Assembly: GCA_041671045.1 (NCBI GenBank)
Contig: JBAZCF010000001.1
Span: 124,001 to 188,000, forward strand
DNA: 64,000 nucleotides
Origin: Parachlamydiales bacterium
GTDB taxonomy: Bacteria; Chlamydiota; Chlamydiia; Chlamydiales; JABDDJ01
Direction: 5' to 3'
Shown here: piece by piece, positions 27,313 through 36,594 of the stretch
Layout of the letters: every line of letters begins with the position of its first letter
Position numbering within the stretch: position 1 is the first letter of the stretch
Made by a program: the position numbers and the translations under genes
The notes under the pieces: generated by a model
Databases searched by the model: none
Told to the model about the DNA's origin: nothing
The model's input: the letters and a program-made list of their open reading frames with translations, nothing else

Positions 27313-27726
27313 ATGGCAGAAAAAACTTTAAAAATGGTAACCGAAGAAGAGGCAATCATTCGAACACACGTCGAAAATATTGAAACCGCTTGGAACAATA
27401 AAAATGGTAAAGAGTTTTCGGATCTATTTGAAGAAAATGCAGATTTCATTACCGCTAATGGATTACATATAAAGGGGCGTGAGGCAAATGCTCAGAGCCT
27501 TCAAAAACTTTTTGATACGTCCTATAAAGATGTAGATTGGAATCTCACTGTTGAACAAATTCGATTTTTGCGTCCAGATGTGGCTACTGTACATATTCGT
27601 GCTGAATCGGTTTTACTAAAGGACCCTTCCAAAACGATTAATGGACACATGCAGTTAGTGATGAAAAAGAATAATTCTAAATGGGACATTACGGTCTATC
27701 AGTTCACCCCTTTTAGGAAAATATAG
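27313..27726 (+). CDS. SnoaL/SgcJ-like NTF2-fold protein, copy 1
   Basis: 137 residues; AGGAG lies 9 bases before the ATG. The NTF2-like pattern of SgcJ/EcaC and DUF4440 proteins is clear: EEEAIIRTHVENIETAWNNKNGKEFSDLFEENADFI, IKGREANAQSLQKLFD and a C-terminal sheet. The fold binds a small hydrophobic ligand; members include isomerases and many uncharacterised proteins. It is paralogous to the next gene (shared IRFLRPDVA / IRYLRPDVA). Confidence 0.75.
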   Translation: MAEKTLKMVTEEEAIIRTHVENIETAWNNKNGKEFSDLFEENADFITANGLHIKGREANAQSLQKLFDTSYKDVDWNLTVEQIRFLRPDVATVHIRAESVLLKDPSKTINGHMQLVMKKNNSKWDITVYQFTPFRKI

Positions 27727-27843
27727 CCAAGCATTTAAAAAAGTATTTTCTTGGATTCTATCAAGGATATAACGGAGGATCTAAATTAATTAGGCCGCCA
27801 TGGCATATCCATAAAGATTATTATCGAAAATATGGAGATAAAC

Positions 27844-28266
27844 ATGTTAAATAAAAGTTTAGAACCTGTGTCACGTGCAGCGGAAGAGGACGAAGTTGGA
27901 ATTCGTGCTATTGTCAACCAAATGCAACAAGGATGGAACTTAAAAAAGAGTAATGAGTATCTAAAATTTTTTGCCGAAGATGTCGATTATGTGCCATTAG
28001 AAGGAACGCTTTTGAAAGGACGCAATACCATTACAGAGCTTCTTCAAAAAATATTTGATACTATTTATGTAAATCTTGATTCAAATTTTATCGTTGAAGA
28101 CATTCGTTATTTGCGTCCTGATGTCGCCATTGTGAATGTTACTACAGTAAGTCATTTCCAGAATAATCCCAGCGCACTTTTCACAATTCTCATGCTATTT
28201 ACAGCTACAAAAAATAATGGGAAGTGGGAAGTATCAAGCTATCAGCTCACTAAAAAGTTAGGTTAG
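27844..28266 (+). CDS. SnoaL/SgcJ-like NTF2-fold protein, copy 2
   Basis: About 140 residues from the ATG at 27844, which has GGAG 6 bases ahead; an upstream in-frame ATG at 27832 overlaps that site. Same layout as copy 1: AIVNQMQQGWNLKKSNEYLKFFAEDVDYV, LLKGRNTITELLQKIFD, RYLRPDVAIVNV. The two probably arose by tandem duplication and have diverged well. Ends at a 26-bp-stem terminator. Confidence 0.75.
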   Translation: MLNKSLEPVSRAAEEDEVGIRAIVNQMQQGWNLKKSNEYLKFFAEDVDYVPLEGTLLKGRNTITELLQKIFDTIYVNLDSNFIVEDIRYLRPDVAIVNVTTVSHFQNNPSALFTILMLFTATKNNGKWEVSSYQLTKKLG

Positions 28267-28284
28267 CTTAGGCTAAAGAGAGGC

Positions 28285-28339
28285 TAAAGTACTGTTCAAC
28301 TTAAAGAGCCATAGGCTCCTTAAGTTGAACAGTACTTTA
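28285..28339. terminator. Bidirectional terminator with 26-bp stem
   Basis: TAAAGTACTGTTCAACTTAA and the next six bases (28285-28310) pair with 28314-28339, with one mismatch and a 3-base loop. It lies between convergent genes and serves both. Confidence 0.85.
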
Positions 28340-28389
28340 CTACATTATCTTCAAAAAAACATTTTGGACCATGAGACCTCAAAGATCAC

Positions 28390-29640
28390 TTAAGGTTTAG
28401 CATGTATAGTAATTAGATTACTAATTTGTGTGACAGAGGTGATTGCTGATTCCACACAAGCCTGTAGTCCATAATAATCCAGCCTTACGCAATCCCCAGC
28501 AAAAAAAATAGCTTTTGACTGCTGATTATACCTGTCAATTACATTTTGAATTTCCTGAACCCGCATACCATCTTTGGATTTTTCTGGAAGAACAAGAGGG
28601 TACCCACCTCCACTGGGGTGACTTCCATCCCAAAGTGCTGTGTGAATAATTTCAAAATTTCCAACAAAATTTCCAATAGCCTTTTTAATTAGCTCCTCAA
28701 ATTCATTCTGAGTGAATTTATTAATAATGGAGAAGTTAATCGCGACTAAAGCATATTCCAAGCCTGGGTAAACGACCATCTGGTTGACTAAACTATTATC
28801 CTCTGGATAAAAAATTATGCGCATTTTGATGTCTTTTGGCTTTTCCAATTTAATCAATAACTTGCCTAAATTTGCCATTTTAATGTGGTCAAAGGCGTTG
28901 ATTAAATCTTTAGGCAGCTCAGGTTCAATATTGATATGATTATTAATCACAGCTGCAGGAGGAGCCGTGACAATGATAAAATCAGCAGTAAAATTCTCGT
29001 GTGTATCTGTTTGCACGGTAACTTTATCATCTTCAACTTGTATGGCCTGAACTTTACATCCCAAAATAATTTTTCCGCCCTTTTCAGGAAGCTGTAAATA
29101 CTCAGCCATTTTTATGGCAAATTCCTCCATGCCTTCCTCTGGCTTTACCCAAGGAAATTCATTTTTCAAAAGACGTCCTGCCCCAATCATTCTAAATTTA
29201 GCAAAATCTGCAGACAACTGTTCCGCATCATACGCAAAAAAAATACTTGATAGGCTTGAGCGTATGATATCTTTAGCAGAAAAATTTCTTACCCGTTCTA
29301 AAAACTGGCACAGAGACTCATTAACCTCAGGAACTTCTTGCATCATAGCTAAAGTAGGTATAAGGGAAATCGGATCCCCATTTCCCATCAGTTCTCGATC
29401 TCCAGTTAAACCAGGAATCTTATCAAGCTTTAATGCGGAAAACATTTCATCCGCATCAGGGGTACAATAAATGGTCTCGCCACCTAATTCAATTTTATCA
29501 ATGGTTAACACGCGCCCGCCTACACGATGATCTGCTTCCAGAATCGTGATTTGAGCTCCAGGGATTCTTTTCATGGCAAAAAAAGCAGCTGTTAATCCCG
29601 TGATGCCAGCTCCAATAATCAAAATGGATGGTTTTTTCAT
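28390..29640 (-). CDS. FAD-dependent amine-oxidase-type oxidoreductase
   Basis: 416 residues. N-terminal Rossmann motif ILIIGAGITGLTAAFFAMKR, then ILEADHRVGGRV, and the C-terminal FAD block AIFFAGDCVRLDYYGLQACVESA. Related to flavin amine oxidases, protoporphyrinogen oxidases and desaturases; nothing by eye separates these. Being inside a heme locus, a role in the missing protoporphyrinogen oxidase step is a possibility, but the HemY-specific text is not evident. GGGAG lies 7 bases before the ATG. Confidence 0.75.
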   Translation of the reverse strand: MKKPSILIIGAGITGLTAAFFAMKRIPGAQITILEADHRVGGRVLTIDKIELGGETIYCTPDADEMFSALKLDKIPGLTGDRELMGNGDPISLIPTLAMMQEVPEVNESLCQFLERVRNFSAKDIIRSSLSSIFFAYDAEQLSADFAKFRMIGAGRLLKNEFPWVKPEEGMEEFAIKMAEYLQLPEKGGKIILGCKVQAIQVEDDKVTVQTDTHENFTADFIIVTAPPAAVINNHINIEPELPKDLINAFDHIKMANLGKLLIKLEKPKDIKMRIIFYPEDNSLVNQMVVYPGLEYALVAINFSIINKFTQNEFEELIKKAIGNFVGNFEIIHTALWDGSHPSGGGYPLVLPEKSKDGMRVQEIQNVIDRYNQQSKAIFFAGDCVRLDYYGLQACVESAITSVTQISNLITIHAKP

Positions 29641-29672
29641 AGAGTACTCCCTTTTATTCTAAATTAATGGGA

Positions 29673-29852
29673 TCAAGTCTTATGATGATTGAATCGATAT
29701 AATCGAGAGGAAAAAACTCCATAAGATGACCATATTAGCACCATTGCAAGGTGTCCCAGAAATGTCAATCTTTTTTTTGATGCAGCCAAAGTACTACGTA
29801 TTTTAGAACACTCTCTATCAAATTTAATTCTTGTCTTTTCCTGATTATTCAT
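29673..29852 (-). CDS. Small membrane protein, 59 residues
   Basis: A reading frame from ATG 29852 to TGA 29673. A basic N-terminal half (about 30 residues) is followed by one hydrophobic span (FLGHLAMVLIWSSYGVF) and a short basic tail. No clear ribosome-binding site. It lies 32 bp before the flavoprotein gene on the same strand, so it could be co-transcribed. Its peptide composition looks protein-like, but it may be chance. Confidence 0.35.
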   Translation of the reverse strand: MNNQEKTRIKFDRECSKIRSTLAASKKRLTFLGHLAMVLIWSSYGVFSSRLYRFNHHKT

Positions 29853-29977
29853 TTAAATGAGAAATAGGATAAAAAAAAATCAACGATTCCCATTTTGTTG
29901 AAATTCTGGCAAGCAATAGCAGCCTTCTATTTAAAATCAGAGTTGTGATAATGGCCTATGAAATTAAAGGTAGTATT

Positions 29978-31378
29978 ATGAAAGCGCACAAGCATCGTGT
30001 GATTGTTATTGGAGGCGGACTTTCCGGTTTAACAGCTGCGTTTCAATTAGAGAAAGATCTCCCTGAAGCTAGCGTCACTGTACTTGAGGCAAATTCGTAT
30101 CCAGGCGGACGTATGCTAACAACAGAATTTGGCGGTGAAGGGGGAGGCGAGGCCATTGGCTTTTATTATACGACCTTACATGCCCTGGCTTCTGAAGTAG
30201 GCATCAAGCTAACATCTGCACCTATGAGCATTTTAAATAAAGCCTTTAATATCGCATACTACTTTAAGAATCAAAACGAGTGGGTCAAGCAAAAAGATTG
30301 GGCTGAATGGCAAAATAACCCTCTGCCTATAGACATTCAAAAAATTACCCCCATGATGTTGCTCAGGTATTATATCGCAAAAATCCCAAAGCCCAGCTCT
30401 TTTGAGCATGTTTTCACAGATCCATTCTTTACAGAGCTTTCACAAAAATCTTTAGAGGCATTTCTTAAAGAGCAGGACGTTCCAGCTGAAGCGTTATCGA
30501 TTATTAAAACAAATTCTGAAGTTGATGACATTACTAAAGTTTCCGCATTTAATATTGCTATGAAAACTTGGATTACTGAGAGTGTGGTATTTTCAAATTA
30601 CTATTTTGTACATGGCGGACAACAAAATCTTCCAAAAGCTATTGCAGCAAACCTTAAAGATATACATTACAATACAAAAGTTACTTCAGTCAAAAAAATG
30701 GGTGATCAATACGAGGTTCAAGCTGAAAATGGAGAAATATTTATTTGTGATTCAGTCGTATTTACTGTACCTGCTGGGCCCATGCGATCCATTCAGATGG
30801 ATCCCCCCCTCACCGGTCTGCAAAAAGAAGCCTTTGAAAAAATTCAATATACGCCTTCAGTAAAAACGTTTTTTCGTGTCACATCTCCCTTTTGGGAAAA
30901 AGATGGGTTGCCACTCTTTATGTGGACGGATACCGATATTAATATGGTTGTGCCTGTCTATAATAAAGATACACGTGAAACTCCTTTAAGCGGTCCAGAT
31001 GTATGGGGAATTTATGCTTTTTCAAGTGGTCAAACCGTTGAACGTTTATATCAAGCTGAACAGAAGGATAGGATCTCTCTGGCTGATCACACCAAAAGCA
31101 TTTTAGAAAAAATTCGTCCTTCAACTCAGGGGTGTTTAGAGTTTGTTGAAACAGTAGATTGGGGAAGAATGGAAACCGCTCAAGGCGCATTTCACTACTA
31201 CCTTCCCTCAGCTAAAATCCCAAGCTATTATGAGGCTATCAATCAACCATCATTAGGCAGATATTTTGCAGGTGAGCACACAGAGTTAAAAAGCCGTGGT
31301 TTTGATGCCGCTGTCTATGCAGGCATACGCGTCGCCAAAGAAATCTGTCAAGATGTCATCCTTAAGCATAAACAATGA
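29978..31378 (+). CDS. Flavin monoamine-oxidase-like protein (FAD)
   Basis: About 466 residues from ATG 29978 (AAAGG ahead); an upstream GTG at 29945 is in frame. VIVIGGGLSGLTAAFQLEKD, VTVLEANSYPGGRM and the C-terminal YFAGEHTELKSRGFDAAVYAG give a complete FAD-binding amine-oxidase fold. Substrate unknown; it could oxidise an amine or a porphyrinogen. It is distant from the 28.4-29.6 kb flavoprotein, so they are not a recent duplication. Followed by an MFS pump on the same strand (121-bp gap). Confidence 0.77.
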   Translation: MKAHKHRVIVIGGGLSGLTAAFQLEKDLPEASVTVLEANSYPGGRMLTTEFGGEGGGEAIGFYYTTLHALASEVGIKLTSAPMSILNKAFNIAYYFKNQNEWVKQKDWAEWQNNPLPIDIQKITPMMLLRYYIAKIPKPSSFEHVFTDPFFTELSQKSLEAFLKEQDVPAEALSIIKTNSEVDDITKVSAFNIAMKTWITESVVFSNYYFVHGGQQNLPKAIAANLKDIHYNTKVTSVKKMGDQYEVQAENGEIFICDSVVFTVPAGPMRSIQMDPPLTGLQKEAFEKIQYTPSVKTFFRVTSPFWEKDGLPLFMWTDTDINMVVPVYNKDTRETPLSGPDVWGIYAFSSGQTVERLYQAEQKDRISLADHTKSILEKIRPSTQGCLEFVETVDWGRMETAQGAFHYYLPSAKIPSYYEAINQPSLGRYFAGEHTELKSRGFDAAVYAGIRVAKEICQDVILKHKQ

Positions 31379-31499
31379 AATGCGCTAAACTGCTAGAAGG
31401 TTCAGAAATAGAATGAAAGCATAGCCAGAACTAGCTTGAAAAGGACTAGCCTACACTTAACCAAACCTCCAGGATCGAAACTTAAAGGCATAAATCGAT

Positions 31500-32744
31500 A
31501 TGAGTAAATCTCCCCTTATACCCCTCATTTTTACAATCGTATTAGATATGGTTGGTATTGGCATTCTTATTCCCATTCTACCGCAACTTTTTGCAAATCC
31601 GGCATCGTCTCATTATTTGCTAGATCCTACTGGAGAAAATATCACAACTGGGTATCAGCTACTTGGACTTTTAATGGCCACATATTCAATCGGCCAATTT
31701 TTTGCAGCGCCAATTTTCGGACAACTCTCAGATAAGCTAGGGCGTAAAAAAGTACTGCCTTGGTCAATTGCAGGCACAGGTGTGGGCTATATCATTTTTG
31801 CAATAGGCCTACACTCTCATAGCATCGGGTTATTATTTTTTGCGCGTGCCCTCTCAGGTATGTTCTCCGGAAATATTGTGGTAGCCCAAGCTGCCATTGG
31901 AGATATCTCTCGACCCGATAATCGAGCCAGAAATTTTGGACTTGTAAGCGCAGCATTTGGCGTTGGTCTAATTTTAGGACCAATCATTGGAGGCATCCTA
32001 GCAGACCCAAAAATGGTCTCTTGGTTTTCGGCTGCAACACCTTTTTGGTTTGCTGCCTTACTTTCATTTTTCAATGTTCTCTTTATTGTGAAAGTACTCC
32101 CTGAAACTCATGCCAAAAAAAATCCCGATATCACCATTGTTTTTTCTAAGGCCTTACATCGCATATTTGGCGCTTGGCATTTCGTAAGCCTTCGGACTTT
32201 ATTCATCACTAACTTTCTTTTCATGTTTGGTTTTATATTTTACACTTCCTTTGCTCCTGTTTTTCTAACGCACCGCTTTCAATATTCTGAGGGAGACATC
32301 GGAAAATATTATGCGTTCATTGGGCTATGTATTTTAATCAGTCAGGTCTTCTTAACAAATTTTGTAAGCAAATTTGCTAATGAAGAAAAAGTCCTTAAGT
32401 TCAGTATTTGGGGCACAGCCTTTTTTGTTTTAGTCTTTGTGAACATCTATATATCCAAATATCTTTATCTTAATGCCCCTTTCTTCTCAATGACTTCAGG
32501 ATTAACAATGGCTAACCTTACGGCTTTAATTTCCAAGCGGGCAGGCAGAGAGCGGCAAGGAGAGGCAATGGGATTAAATGGAAGTGTCATGGCCTTTGCC
32601 GGGATCCTTCCTTTGTTGGCTTCAGGATTCTTAGCTGCGTCATTTTCTCCAGAAACCCCTATCTGGCTGGCATCATTAGTCATATTTCTCGCTGGGGGAA
32701 TATTTATAGCTATAGGTAAAAATCAGCCCTCATTAAATTACTAG
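31500..32744 (+). CDS. MFS drug/solute transporter, TCR/TetA-like (DHA1)
   Basis: 414 residues, 12 membrane segments. LDMVGIGILIPILPQL in helix 1 is the start of the TetA/TCR group, GQLSDKLGRKKVL is the MFS loop 2-3 signature and GLVSAAFGVGLILGPIIGGIL is the helix 5 antiporter motif C. It should export a small molecule by proton antiport. Substrate unknown; tetracycline is not implied. Confidence 0.82.
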   Translation: MSKSPLIPLIFTIVLDMVGIGILIPILPQLFANPASSHYLLDPTGENITTGYQLLGLLMATYSIGQFFAAPIFGQLSDKLGRKKVLPWSIAGTGVGYIIFAIGLHSHSIGLLFFARALSGMFSGNIVVAQAAIGDISRPDNRARNFGLVSAAFGVGLILGPIIGGILADPKMVSWFSAATPFWFAALLSFFNVLFIVKVLPETHAKKNPDITIVFSKALHRIFGAWHFVSLRTLFITNFLFMFGFIFYTSFAPVFLTHRFQYSEGDIGKYYAFIGLCILISQVFLTNFVSKFANEEKVLKFSIWGTAFFVLVFVNIYISKYLYLNAPFFSMTSGLTMANLTALISKRAGRERQGEAMGLNGSVMAFAGILPLLASGFLAASFSPETPIWLASLVIFLAGGIFIAIGKNQPSLNY

Positions 32745-32913
32745 AGGATAGATTTTTTTGACCTAAATTGCAGTTGACTAAATTTTATTTTTGAAATGCT
32801 TCTTTCTCAACCTAAGCGAATTTCGAAAGAAGTCCAATAGGGAGAGATACGGAAGAGGGATTTTAAATCTCCCTCCTTCGTCAATTCGGAAGTATTGATT
32901 CCTAGGTTTACAC

Positions 32914-33960
32914 TTATCTTTTCACTTTCATCGTGGCTGAAGAATTCAAGTAGGTCTCAATATCAACATTGTCTGAATCTAAGTCTCTGCTTAGCTCTAA
33001 GCGACTTATATAGCCACCTAATTTCGAAGCAATGAATTGATCTGCAGCTGAGTACAAATTAAATAGGTGTTCATAAAAGGGTACGCACAGCAAGTTTAAA
33101 GCCTCCATGTTAATAAGCTTCATATCTGAATGACTTAATGAAGGGTTCACATTGTGAGGTACTCCTAAGTCGACTATGAGCTTGGTTTTCACTGAATAGA
33201 CATCTTTTGAGGAACTGATAACATAATTATCGGTGGTTACAGCGCAAATGATGATATCAAATTCGCTCCACTCCTCAAGACGTTCCCATTCAATGTATTC
33301 CATTTGAAAGGCTTCAATAGCGTGTTTTGCATTTTCAGCAGTACGATTGGTCAAGTAGTTATGGTTTTTCTTAATTTTATGCACATGCCCCATGATCTCA
33401 TGGTTGATTTTAGAGTTTCCAACAAAAAGCATTTTTCTGCTGTGAAGATCTGAAAAAATCTTTTCAGCTTCTTGTAAAATGGCTCTTGAAACAATGGAAG
33501 GAATATCATTCAAGCCAAATTCATTCCTTACATCTTTAGCGATATGCAAAACTTTTTGGAAACAAATGTTTAGCTCTTTAGAAATTTTCTTTTGGTCTAA
33601 AGCCTCTTGATAAGCCCTTTTTACTTGAGCACTTACAGCGCTTTCTCCGAAAACTGGGCTGATCAATCCGCTGGCTAGTCGACATAAATGTGCGATACAA
33701 TCGTAATCATATAAACTGTAAATCTGGCAGTCTTCTGTAATTAGCTTATGTTTATCCAAAAATTTTTTTATTTTAATAGAATCCTGTTTTGGATTATCAG
33801 AACGAAAATATAGTTCTATTCGATTGCAAGTATGTAATAAAATAATCCCCTCGACTTCTTCTTCAAGTTCACTTAATCGAGAATCTATATGACTGCCTAT
33901 TTTCAGAAAACTTTCGAAATTCTGTAATTGAGCATTTAAGCCAACCATTGCTACTTTCAT
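32914..33960 (-). CDS. hemA: Glutamyl-tRNA reductase
   Basis: 348 residues, somewhat shorter than the usual ~420. It reduces Glu-tRNA(Glu) to glutamate-1-semialdehyde, the first step of C5 heme synthesis. The catalytic-cysteine block HTCNRIELYF is near residue 45-55 and GESAVSAQVKRAY near 105-117 (canonical GExQILGQVKxAY, here changed to SAVSA). The NADPH domain follows, with the weak motif LFVGNSKINHEIM. The C-terminal dimerisation helices are shortened. Divergent from hemC across a long AT-rich region (686 bp). Confidence 0.85.
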   Translation of the reverse strand: MKVAMVGLNAQLQNFESFLKIGSHIDSRLSELEEEVEGIILLHTCNRIELYFRSDNPKQDSIKIKKFLDKHKLITEDCQIYSLYDYDCIAHLCRLASGLISPVFGESAVSAQVKRAYQEALDQKKISKELNICFQKVLHIAKDVRNEFGLNDIPSIVSRAILQEAEKIFSDLHSRKMLFVGNSKINHEIMGHVHKIKKNHNYLTNRTAENAKHAIEAFQMEYIEWERLEEWSEFDIIICAVTTDNYVISSSKDVYSVKTKLIVDLGVPHNVNPSLSHSDMKLINMEALNLLCVPFYEHLFNLYSAADQFIASKLGGYISRLELSRDLDSDNVDIETYLNSSATMKVKR

Positions 33961-34300
33961 AAAATATCTTCCCGGTTAATTTTTTTTATAAAGACAAGGA
34001 AAATTTTAAAATTAAATAAAATGCATTCTTTTACTTTATTATAAAAACCTCTATTTACTAACTCCTTTCTTTATTATTACCAAATGTAATAATAAAATCT
34101 ATAACTTTAAATTAATTTATAAGAATATTAACGGTAAAGTAAAAAAATCAAAAATCTATGTTAAATAAAATTTGCGTCTAATTTAAGTACTTTAATTCAG
34201 TGGAGATTTGCAATAGTTAATAAAAAATCTATAGTCAATTAATTTAAAAGTTGTGGTTCATATATCATGAAAAATAATATGTTTAAAATTTAAATGAAAT

Positions 34301-34354
34301 GCTACCTTCTAATCAGCTGCACTAGGCGCTCAGAACAGTTGTTTAGTAGGTAGC
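34301..34354. other. Imperfect long inverted repeat in the hemA-hemC gap
   Basis: GCTACCTTCTAA (34301-34312) pairs with TTAGTAGGTAGC (34343-34354) with one mismatch around a ~30-base spacer. The 686-bp gap (33961-34646) between divergent hemA and hemC is very AT-rich and holds this hairpin, repeat copy B and a possible promoter (TTGTAA at 34561, AATAAT at 34584, 17-bp spacing). No gene is supported there. Confidence 0.4.
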
Positions 34355-34475
34355 TTTCTATACATAACATTTTGAAAAGGATTGATTTTCATATTTAGGG
34401 AATTATTTATAAGTTACTTAAGATCAATGGTTTATTTGTTAATCGGGCTCACGCCATGGTCTAGATATACAGCCG

Positions 34476-34507
34476 CGCTACATGATTAGCGTAATGAGAA
34501 TCTATGC
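34476..34507 (+). repeat. Interspersed hairpin repeat family 2, copy B
   Basis: CGCTACATGATTAGCGTAAT followed by GAGAATCTATGC. Lies 140 bp upstream of hemC. With copy C just after hemE it brackets the hemC-hemB-hemL-hemE operon in the same orientation. Confidence 0.6.
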
Positions 34508-34646
34508 TAAGGTGCTCTGCCTAGTTGTTTGATAATTCCCTTTTTACGCCTAAAATTGGCTTGTAAAAAGATATTTTGATTAAAATAATAATGGACTAAC
34601 ATCTCAAATAAAAGTTTCCTAAAATTCCATACCCCATAGGTCGGTT

Positions 34647-35561
34647 ATGATTGAAAAAGTTAGATTGGGGACGCGCGGATCCAAATTAGCGCTAGCTCAA
34701 GCAGAAATAGTGAAATCAAAATTTGAATCTTTATTTCCAAGTATCTCCTTTGAAATTCAGGTTGTCCATACTACCGGTGATCTTGATTTAGACAGTCCTC
34801 TTTGCGAAATTGGTGGGAAAGGAGTCTTTATCAAAGAATTAGAGGTAGCGTTGAAGAATCGACAAGTCGACATTGCTGTGCATAGCCTTAAAGATATTAC
34901 CAGCGCCATTCCTAAGGAACTCAGCCTGGCAGCTTTTTTAACGCCTGAAGCTGTCACGGATGTTTTGATTTTCAACAAAGCCTTAACGCACTTCGATCAA
35001 CTTCCCAAAGAAGCTGTCATTGCAACAGGGAGTTTACGCCGCCGCGCGCTAATAAAAAAATTGCGTCCTGACATTCAATTCATCGATTATCGCGGTAATG
35101 TTTTGACGCGTCTGCAAAAATTAAAAGAAGGCAAAGCAGATGCCCTCCTGCTTTCAGAAGCTGGCTTAATCCGACTTGGACTGCAAGATGTCATTTCTTA
35201 CCGCTTTAGCCCTTACATTTTTTGTCCAGCACCAGGCCAAGGAGTGATCACTTTGGAAACTCGCAGGGATGACCCTGAACTTGTAGAAATTTGCCGTGCA
35301 GTCAATAGTCCAGAGCAAGAAATCAAATCAAGTACAGAGCTGGCATGCTTAGAAAAAGTAGGATTTGATTGTCGCATTCCGCTAGGGATATATTCTGAAT
35401 TGAGTCCTGACTGGAAAACTATTACGCTCATAGTCTTTATATCTTCCTCTACGATGGATCAGTTCTTTGAAGAACGAATTAAGTTTCCTGTCGAGGAGCG
35501 TCAAGAAGCTGCGGCAAAAATAAGCACTAAATTGCTTGCCTGGAAGGAGCAATACGATTAA
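34647..35561 (+). CDS. hemC: Hydroxymethylbilane synthase (porphobilinogen deaminase)
   Basis: 304 residues, normal length. It polymerises four porphobilinogens into hydroxymethylbilane. RLGTRGSKLALAQA opens the fold; VHSLKDI holds the catalytic Asp; ATGSLRRRA binds the growing chain; and the dipyrromethane-cofactor Cys is in VGFDCRIPLG, changed from the usual GGCxxP but with the Cys kept. First gene of hemC-hemB-hemL-hemE. Confidence 0.93.
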   Translation: MIEKVRLGTRGSKLALAQAEIVKSKFESLFPSISFEIQVVHTTGDLDLDSPLCEIGGKGVFIKELEVALKNRQVDIAVHSLKDITSAIPKELSLAAFLTPEAVTDVLIFNKALTHFDQLPKEAVIATGSLRRRALIKKLRPDIQFIDYRGNVLTRLQKLKEGKADALLLSEAGLIRLGLQDVISYRFSPYIFCPAPGQGVITLETRRDDPELVEICRAVNSPEQEIKSSTELACLEKVGFDCRIPLGIYSELSPDWKTITLIVFISSSTMDQFFEERIKFPVEERQEAAAKISTKLLAWKEQYD

Positions 35562-35601
35562 TAGTTGCGTCTGGAACCTAATTATTATTTAAAGGATTTT
35601 T

Positions 35602-36570
35602 ATGTCATATCCAGAGTTACGTATGTTGAGGTACCGACAAACACCTCAATTGAGAAAATTATTGGCCGAGACGAAACTCAACAAATCGGATTTCATTTTC
35701 CCTTTATTCGTTCATGAGAGCAGCCGCGAGAAAAAGCTGATCAAAAAAATGCCCGGCGTCTACCAACACTCTCTTGCTTCTTTGCTTCCTGAAGTCGAGC
35801 GAGTTGCTAAATTAGGCGTTGAGTCCGTGATTTTATTTGGAATTCCCTCTGAAAAAGACGAACAAGGCTCCAAAGCCTATGCTTCTGATGGTGTTGTGCA
35901 AAAATCAATAGCTATGATTAAAAAGAATTTCCCGGAAATTGTCTTAATAGCTGATTGTTGCCTTTGTGAATACACCTCCAATGGGCATTGCGGCATTATG
36001 TGTGAAGGGCATCTCGACAATGACAAAACATTAGAGAGTTTGCAAAAAGTGGCCATCTCTTATGCCGAAAAAGGAGTAGACATTGTTGCGCCTTCAGGAA
36101 TGATGGATGGCATGGTTCAGGCTATTCGGCAGGCACTTGATCAAGCTAGATATCCTATGATTCCCATCATGTCTTATGCAGCTAAATTTGCTTCACAGTT
36201 TTATGGTCCTTTCAGAGAAGCTAGTTCAGATGACATTTTTATAGGCGATCGTAAACACCATCAAATTCAACCTTCGCAAAAAAGGGAAGCCTTAAGAGAA
36301 GCTTTGTTAGACATTGATGAGTCCGCGGATTATTTGATCGTCAAGCCAGGCTTGCCATATTTGGACATCATCCAAACATTACGTCAAGAGACATTACTTC
36401 CGATTGTGGCTTATCAAGTTTCCGGAGAGTATTCCACTTTAAAATATGCTGCAGATAATGGCTTAATTGATGAACAGGAAGCATTTAAAGAAACTTTAAT
36501 TTGTCTAAAGAGAGCAGGCGCTGATTTAATTATTACATATTACGCTGATAGGATCGTATCTTTAATCTGA
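35602..36570 (+). CDS. hemB: Delta-aminolevulinic acid dehydratase (porphobilinogen synthase)
   Basis: 322 residues. It condenses two 5-aminolevulinates to porphobilinogen. The Cys-rich metal site DCCLCEYTSNGHCG points to a zinc enzyme. The two active-site lysines lie in MSYAAKFASQFYGPFREA and LIVKPGLPYLD. AAGGA sits 6 bases before the ATG. Spacing to hemC is 40 bp and to hemL 24 bp, so they share a transcript. Confidence 0.94.
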   Translation: MSYPELRMLRYRQTPQLRKLLAETKLNKSDFIFPLFVHESSREKKLIKKMPGVYQHSLASLLPEVERVAKLGVESVILFGIPSEKDEQGSKAYASDGVVQKSIAMIKKNFPEIVLIADCCLCEYTSNGHCGIMCEGHLDNDKTLESLQKVAISYAEKGVDIVAPSGMMDGMVQAIRQALDQARYPMIPIMSYAAKFASQFYGPFREASSDDIFIGDRKHHQIQPSQKREALREALLDIDESADYLIVKPGLPYLDIIQTLRQETLLPIVAYQVSGEYSTLKYAADNGLIDEQEAFKETLICLKRAGADLIITYYADRIVSLI

Positions 36571-36594
36571 AGCTAATTTTTGTAGGGAGAGATA

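Noticed and set aside
31500..32744. Tetracycline resistance gene
   Set aside because: The protein belongs to the TCR/DHA1 group in general, but sequence alone does not show a tetracycline specificity.
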